Notes under the pieces: generated by a model
Seen by the model: the letters and a program-made list of their open reading frames with translations, nothing else
Databases searched by the model: none
Told to the model about the DNA's origin: nothing
Position numbers and translations under genes: made by a program
Part shown: one piece after another, positions 60,589 to 64,000 of the stretch
Numbering within the stretch: the stretch's first letter is position 1
Layout: every line of letters starts with the position of its first letter
NCBI RefSeq assembly: GCF_017876755.1
Contig: NZ_JAGIOO010000001.1
Span: forward strand, 6,619,786 to 6,683,785
From: Crossiella equi
Lineage (GTDB): Bacteria > Actinomycetota > Actinomycetes > Mycobacteriales > Pseudonocardiaceae
Reading direction: 5' to 3'
Length of the DNA: 64,000 nucleotides

Positions 60589-61304
60589 GCCCCCCTCCGG
60601 ACCACGCCCGGAAACCCTTGCCCGCCAAAGCTCACCCACCCCGCCGTCAAGCCGCACCCCCGAACCCTGTGGACAAGCAGGCCCTTGTGGACAACCCGCC
60701 GTTCCTGCCCCGCCCCCGCCTCCCCGCCTTCCGGATCACGGCAGCATGGGCCTGCGTCCTCACGGGAATGGTGGTGCAACCGATGCTCAGCACCTGGGTC
60801 TGGTACCTCTCGCTGCCGCTGCTCTGCGGTGTGTGGCTGGCGGTCGTCATCGGCACGGCGGCCGTGCTGCCGCGGCGCCTCGCGCTGACCCTGCTGCCGG
60901 GTGCGGTGGCGGGCTGCCTCGTGCTGGTGGCCGCGGTGCCGCGCACACCGTGGTCGCCTTTACGGGGGCAGACGGTGTTCGTGGCCAACCACGGTCTGCT
61001 CACCGGCATCGCGCGGGCCGCCCGCGCGGGTGAGCTCGGCACCGTCGCGGGCTGGCCTCGCAACGGTGCCGAGCTGTTCCTGCCCGACGCGGGGATGCCC
61101 GCGACCGGCCGGGTGCGGGTGGTGGGCGTCGACGGTGCGGGGGCGCCGGCGCTCTTCCTGCCCGCGGTGGTGGCGGCGCCGGGCACTGGTGATTTCGGGT
61201 GGGCGCACGTCAGCGTGGGTAATCTCGCGAATATTCACGCGGACGGCTCAGGTCGGGCCGTTCGGCCAGTTCAGGCGCTGGGGGGAGGGGTGGTGGTGGG
61301 TTGA
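60585..61304 (+). CDS. Hypothetical membrane protein
   Basis: A 239-residue protein I do not recognise. A Pro-rich cytoplasmic start (1-48) is followed by three hydrophobic segments (about 50-65 ITAAWACVLTGMVVQPM, 68-90 WVWYLSLPLLCGVWLAVVIGTAAVL, 94-112 LALTLLPGAVAGCLVLVAAV) and a soluble domain (about 115-239) containing TVFVANHGLLTGIARAARAGELGTVAGWP and GAPALFLPAVVAAPGTGDFGWAHVS. The GTG overlaps the AraC gene stop by 4 bp; GTG 60669 is an alternative. Coding is supported by codon phase and neighbour coupling. Confidence 0.65.
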   Translation: MSPPPDHARKPLPAKAHPPRRQAAPPNPVDKQALVDNPPFLPRPRLPAFRITAAWACVLTGMVVQPMLSTWVWYLSLPLLCGVWLAVVIGTAAVLPRRLALTLLPGAVAGCLVLVAAVPRTPWSPLRGQTVFVANHGLLTGIARAARAGELGTVAGWPRNGAELFLPDAGMPATGRVRVVGVDGAGAPALFLPAVVAAPGTGDFGWAHVSVGNLANIHADGSGRAVRPVQALGGGVVVG

Positions 61305-61403
61305 GCGGTGACCGTGCGGAACCCACCGTTAAGGGCGCTGCGCGTTCCCCGGTCCGCCGTTAGCCTGAAGCGGGTCGGCCGGTGTCGATCGAAGGGTGTG
61401 ACC

Positions 61404-61835
61404 ATGCGGATCGCGGATGTCCTGCGCACCAAGGGTTCCTCGGTGGCCACCGTGGGGCCTGGCAGTACCGTCACCGAACTGCTCGAGAAGCTCGCCGAGC
61501 ACAACGTCGGTGCGCTCGTCGTGGCCGGGCCGGACGGTGCCGTGGTGGGCATCGTGTCCGAGCGCGACGTCGTCCGTCGTCTGCGGGACCGCGGTGCCGG
61601 GGTGCTGCACGGCACGGTTGGCGAGATCATGACCACCACCGTGGTCACCTGCACGCCGGAGGACACGGTGGACAACCTCACGGTGCTGATGACCGAACGC
61701 CGCATCCGCCACGTGCCGGTCCTCGTGGACGGGCGGCTGACCGGGATCGTGAGCATCGGTGACGTGGTGAAGTCCCGCATCAGCCAGCTCGAGGAGGACC
61801 ACGAGCACCTGCAGGCCTACATCGCACAGGGCTGA
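61404..61835 (+). CDS. CBS-domain pair protein
   Basis: A 143-residue protein of two CBS motifs: MRIADVLRTKGSSVATVGPGSTVTELLEKLAEHNVGALVVAGPDGAVVGIVSERDVVRRL (CBS1) and VGEIMTTTVVTCTPEDTVDNLTVLMTERRIRHVPVLVDGRLTGIVSIGDVVKSRI (CBS2). The pair binds adenine nucleotides such as AMP, ATP or SAM in a cleft and acts as an energy sensor. No fused effector. ATG 61404 with GAAGG upstream; -10-like TTAGCCT near 61360. Confidence 0.93.
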   Translation: MRIADVLRTKGSSVATVGPGSTVTELLEKLAEHNVGALVVAGPDGAVVGIVSERDVVRRLRDRGAGVLHGTVGEIMTTTVVTCTPEDTVDNLTVLMTERRIRHVPVLVDGRLTGIVSIGDVVKSRISQLEEDHEHLQAYIAQG

Positions 61836-61968
61836 CCCGGGGCCTGCCGTCCCGGTGGGCGGAGCACCGGCGCGGTGACGCCCGGCTGGGCAGACATGCC
61901 CGTCCGGAATGGGTGCCATGATCTTCTGTCGGTGGCGCCCGGTTGGGTGGCGACCTAGCGTTCCCGGC

Positions 61969-62820
61969 ATGGCAAGAATCGCTTTCCTGGGACTCGGTCG
62001 CATGGGTGCGCTCATGGCGGGTCGGCTGCTGGCGGCCGGGCACGAGCTCACCGTCTGGAACCGCACCGCGGCCAAGGCCGAGCCGCTCGTCCACGCCGGG
62101 GCCAAGCTCGCCGAGCGGCCCGCGGACGCGGTCTCCGCCGCCGAGGTGGTCATCACCATGCTCGCCGACGGCCGCTCGGTGAACGAGGTCATCTTCGGCA
62201 CCGGCGCGGCGGCGGGCAGCCTCGCGCCCGGGGCCGTGGTGGTGGAGATGTCCACGTCCGGGCCCGGCGCGGTGCGCGACCTGCGGGCGCGCATGCCCGA
62301 GGGCACCACGCTGGTCGACGCGCCGGTCAAGGGCACCCTCGACGCGGCTGAGGCGGGCACGCTGGCGATCTTCGTCGGGGGCACCGAGGAGGAGTTCGAC
62401 CGGGTGCGCGAGGTCCTCGAGGTCCTGGGCAACCCGAAGCGGGTCGGGGACGCCGGGGCCGGCGCGGCCCTGAAGCTCGTGATCAACTCGATCACCGCCT
62501 CGGTCCCGGTGCTGGTCGGCGAGGTCATGGCCCTGGCCGACGGCATGGGCGTGGACCCGGCCACCGCCTGGGACGAGCTCAGCCGCACCGCGGTGGGCGG
62601 CATGGCCGTGCGCATGCGGGAGCAGAACGAGCAGGAGGGCCTGCCCGTCACCTTCTCACTGGCCCTGGCGGAGAAGGACCTGCGGCTGGCCGTGGAGGCC
62701 GGGGCCGGGCCGGGCGGCATGATCGACACCGCCCGCCGGGAGCTGGCCGAGGCCGCCGAGGCCGGGCTGGCGGAGCGGGACTTCAGCGCGGTGGTCGCCC
62801 ACCTGCGGGGCCAGGCCTGA
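61969..62820 (+). CDS. NAD(P)-dependent beta-hydroxyacid dehydrogenase family protein
   Basis: A 283-residue member of the 3-hydroxyisobutyrate/6-phosphogluconate dehydrogenase family: IAFLGLGRMGALMAGRLLAAGHELTVWNRT (about 4-33, NADP-type because of NRT), the substrate motif VDAPVKGTLDAAEAGTLAIFVGG (usually DAPVSGG) and the catalytic Lys in GAALKLVINS. Imine reductases share this fold; the substrate is open. ATG 61969 has no SD; TAGCGT (61956-61961) ends 7 bases before it, indicating a leaderless mRNA. Confidence 0.9.
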   Translation: MARIAFLGLGRMGALMAGRLLAAGHELTVWNRTAAKAEPLVHAGAKLAERPADAVSAAEVVITMLADGRSVNEVIFGTGAAAGSLAPGAVVVEMSTSGPGAVRDLRARMPEGTTLVDAPVKGTLDAAEAGTLAIFVGGTEEEFDRVREVLEVLGNPKRVGDAGAGAALKLVINSITASVPVLVGEVMALADGMGVDPATAWDELSRTAVGGMAVRMREQNEQEGLPVTFSLALAEKDLRLAVEAGAGPGGMIDTARRELAEAAEAGLAERDFSAVVAHLRGQA

Positions 62821-63372
62821 CGGATTCTGGACACGGCCGGATTCCGGACACGGCGGTCGCACGCAACCGCGGCCGCCGGGCCAGCCCGCCGGGGCAACCC
62901 GGGATGTCGCCAAGCCCAGCCACACGACCTCCGTGTCAATCCACACGACCGCCGTGTCAATCCACACGACCGCCGGGGCGAGCGGCATGGCCGCCGGGAC
63001 GGATTCGCAAGGCCGCCGGGCCAGCCCGCACGGTGGCTGGGTTGATCCGCACGGCTGCTGGGCTCGTCCGCGCGGCCACCGGGCTGAACCGAATGGCGGT
63101 CAGGGCTGTCCGCACCACGGCCAGGCCCGACCACGTCGGCGCCAAGCCCAGCCGCACGGCCGAGTCCCGGCCCGACGGCGTTGCCGGGATGGGCGGTGTC
63201 GTCGTGGCAGTCGGCATGGAGTGCGCGGGCGGTGGGTTGTGCGGTCGAGCCAGCCGAAATGCGGTGCGCAGGGGTCGGGTCGCGTGCCCGCGCCAGCCGG
63301 GATGACGTTGTGCCGGTAGCGGCGTGTGCCACCGGGGTGGTGGTGCCAAGGCGGTCCGTGCGGCCGGGGCGG
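62821..63372. repeat. Non-coding region with 21-bp minisatellite
   Basis: 552 bp between convergent genes. Degenerate 21-bp units run from about 62920 to 63140; clear examples are ccacacgaccgccgtgtcaat (two near-perfect copies from 62921) and gcc/gtg/gct-led units from about 63010 such as gtggctgggttgatccgcacg. The units keep frame over 21 bases, so open frames here (62904-63305 plus; 62957-63709 minus) are by-products. No gene is supported. Confidence 0.65.
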
Positions 63373-64000
63373 TCAGTTCGGGCTGTGCTTCTGGGCGAAC
63401 TCCGTCAGCGGTACCGGGACCGCGCGCAGGGTGCGGAGGATCTCCGCTTCGCGGGTCAGCATGCGGCGGACCAGGCGCAGGCGGCGGACCGGGCAGGTCT
63501 CTTCCAGGAGGCGTTGCTGGTCTTCCAGGGTGAGCATGCAGTCGGCGGCCAGTTCGTGGGAGAGAGAGGAGAAGTCCGCGCTCACCGCCGGCTCCTTCCA
63601 GTCCTCCTGGCGCCAGGCCGTGGTGCAGTAGCGGCGGTGGGCCGCTCGGGCCGCGTCGGCCAGGACCGTGGGTTTCGGGCCCAGGGCCGGTTCGGAGTCC
63701 GGCATCCACTCGACCTGGCCCACGAGGTAGGGGGCGCTGGTGCGGTCGACCTCCAGCAAGCGGAAGCGGCGCTGGCCCCGGACGACGATGTCGAAGCGGC
63801 TGTCCTCCAGTCTGCGCACCTCGCGCAGCAGGGCCGTGCAGCCCACGTCGTGCACCGCGTCGAGGTTGTCCTCGCCGACCTCCCAGCCCTGTTTGACCGC
63901 GACCACGCCGAAGCTTCGGCCCGGCACGGCGCCGGTCACCAGGTCGACCATCAGCTGCCGGTAGCGCGGTTCGAAGATGTGCAGCGGCAGCGAGGCGCCC
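63373..64000 (-). CDS. LON-domain (PUA-like) protein, 5' truncated by window
   Basis: At least 209 residues; the frame is open to the right edge, so the start is outside. Visible from the edge are LPLHIFEPRYRQLMVDL and GRSFGVVAVKQGWEVG, then DVGCTALLREVRRLEDSRFDIVVRGQRRFRLLEVDR, the signature of the Lon protease N-terminal (LON substrate-binding) domain. The protein ends about 190 residues later without AAA+ or protease domains, so it is a stand-alone LON-domain protein of about 220-230 residues, common in actinobacteria, with unknown substrate. Confidence 0.9.
   Translation of the reverse strand, partial: GASLPLHIFEPRYRQLMVDLVTGAVPGRSFGVVAVKQGWEVGEDNLDAVHDVGCTALLREVRRLEDSRFDIVVRGQRRFRLLEVDRTSAPYLVGQVEWMPDSEPALGPKPTVLADAARAAHRRYCTTAWRQEDWKEPAVSADFSSLSHELAADCMLTLEDQQRLLEETCPVRRLRLVRRMLTREAEILRTLRAVPVPLTEFAQKHSPN

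Noticed and set aside
62904-63709. Open frames through the minisatellite on both strands
   Set aside because: Heptad-like repetition follows from the 21-bp period; no RBS and no recognisable protein.

Overview
The window is very GC-rich chromosomal DNA from an actinomycete, most likely a member of the Pseudonocardiaceae. That placement is inferred from the gene set: a four-gene conservon (histidine kinase, Roadblock, DUF742, small GTPase), a class II NrdJ reductase behind NrdR, a LexA/Rv2719c-like pair with actinobacterial SOS boxes, and the MoxR-DUF58-transglutaminase block beside mraZ. I see no rRNA, tRNA, CRISPR array, prophage or insertion sequence. Nearly all genes look like vertically inherited chromosomal genes, with many GTG/TTG starts and many 4-bp stop/start overlaps.

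Layout. 1-6.2 kb: end of a PspM-like gene, a uracil/xanthine permease, then a minus-strand operon (ParA-type ATPase, LysE exporter, Nei-type glycosylase, Uma2 protein) divergent from a methyltransferase. 6.2-11.8 kb: an acetate-type symporter operon (DUF485, symporter, LytS-like kinase) with a LytTR regulator and a FAD oxidoreductase upstream; its promoter carries a CRP/GlxR-type palindrome. 12.4-15.2 kb: a GGDEF protein and a PCMT-like methyltransferase. 15.2-20.2 kb: folD and a conservon whose kinase has a nitrate/nitrite-sensing-type sensor region. 20.6-23.5 kb, divergent from it: a NasB-like oxidoreductase and a NarK-type transporter. 23.6-28.5 kb: SOS-controlled dinB, a universal stress protein flanked by two near-identical palindromes, agmatine deiminase with its TetR regulator, and a DUF3040 protein.

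28.6-36.6 kb is a minus-strand operon moxR-DUF58-tgpA that runs, 15 bp later, into a 1055-residue NACHT (NLR-like) ATPase and ends in a perfect 21-bp terminator stem. 37.0-41.3 kb holds mraZ-rsmH-ftsL-ftsI, after which the division/cell wall cluster stops at a terminator facing lexA. 41.4-46.7 kb: lexA, a divergent LysM (ChiZ-like) gene sharing two SOS boxes, then nrdR-nrdJ with an NrdR box.

46.9-64 kb is accessory: a trypsin-like protease, an SDR-MerR pair with a candidate operator, a beta-lactamase-fold hydrolase, a NarL-type two-component system, an NmrA-like SDR, DUF4239 and DUF6923 membrane/surface proteins, a GNAT acetyltransferase preceded by a 12-codon leader ORF in an SD/anti-SD layout, DUF2293, RidA next to a decayed WYL regulator, a divergent DJ-1/AraC pair, a CBS protein, a 6PGDH-like dehydrogenase, a 21-bp minisatellite, and a truncated LON-domain gene. 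The strongest leads are the NACHT gene in the MoxR operon, the leader-peptide attenuator before the GNAT gene, and the twin palindromes around the universal stress gene.
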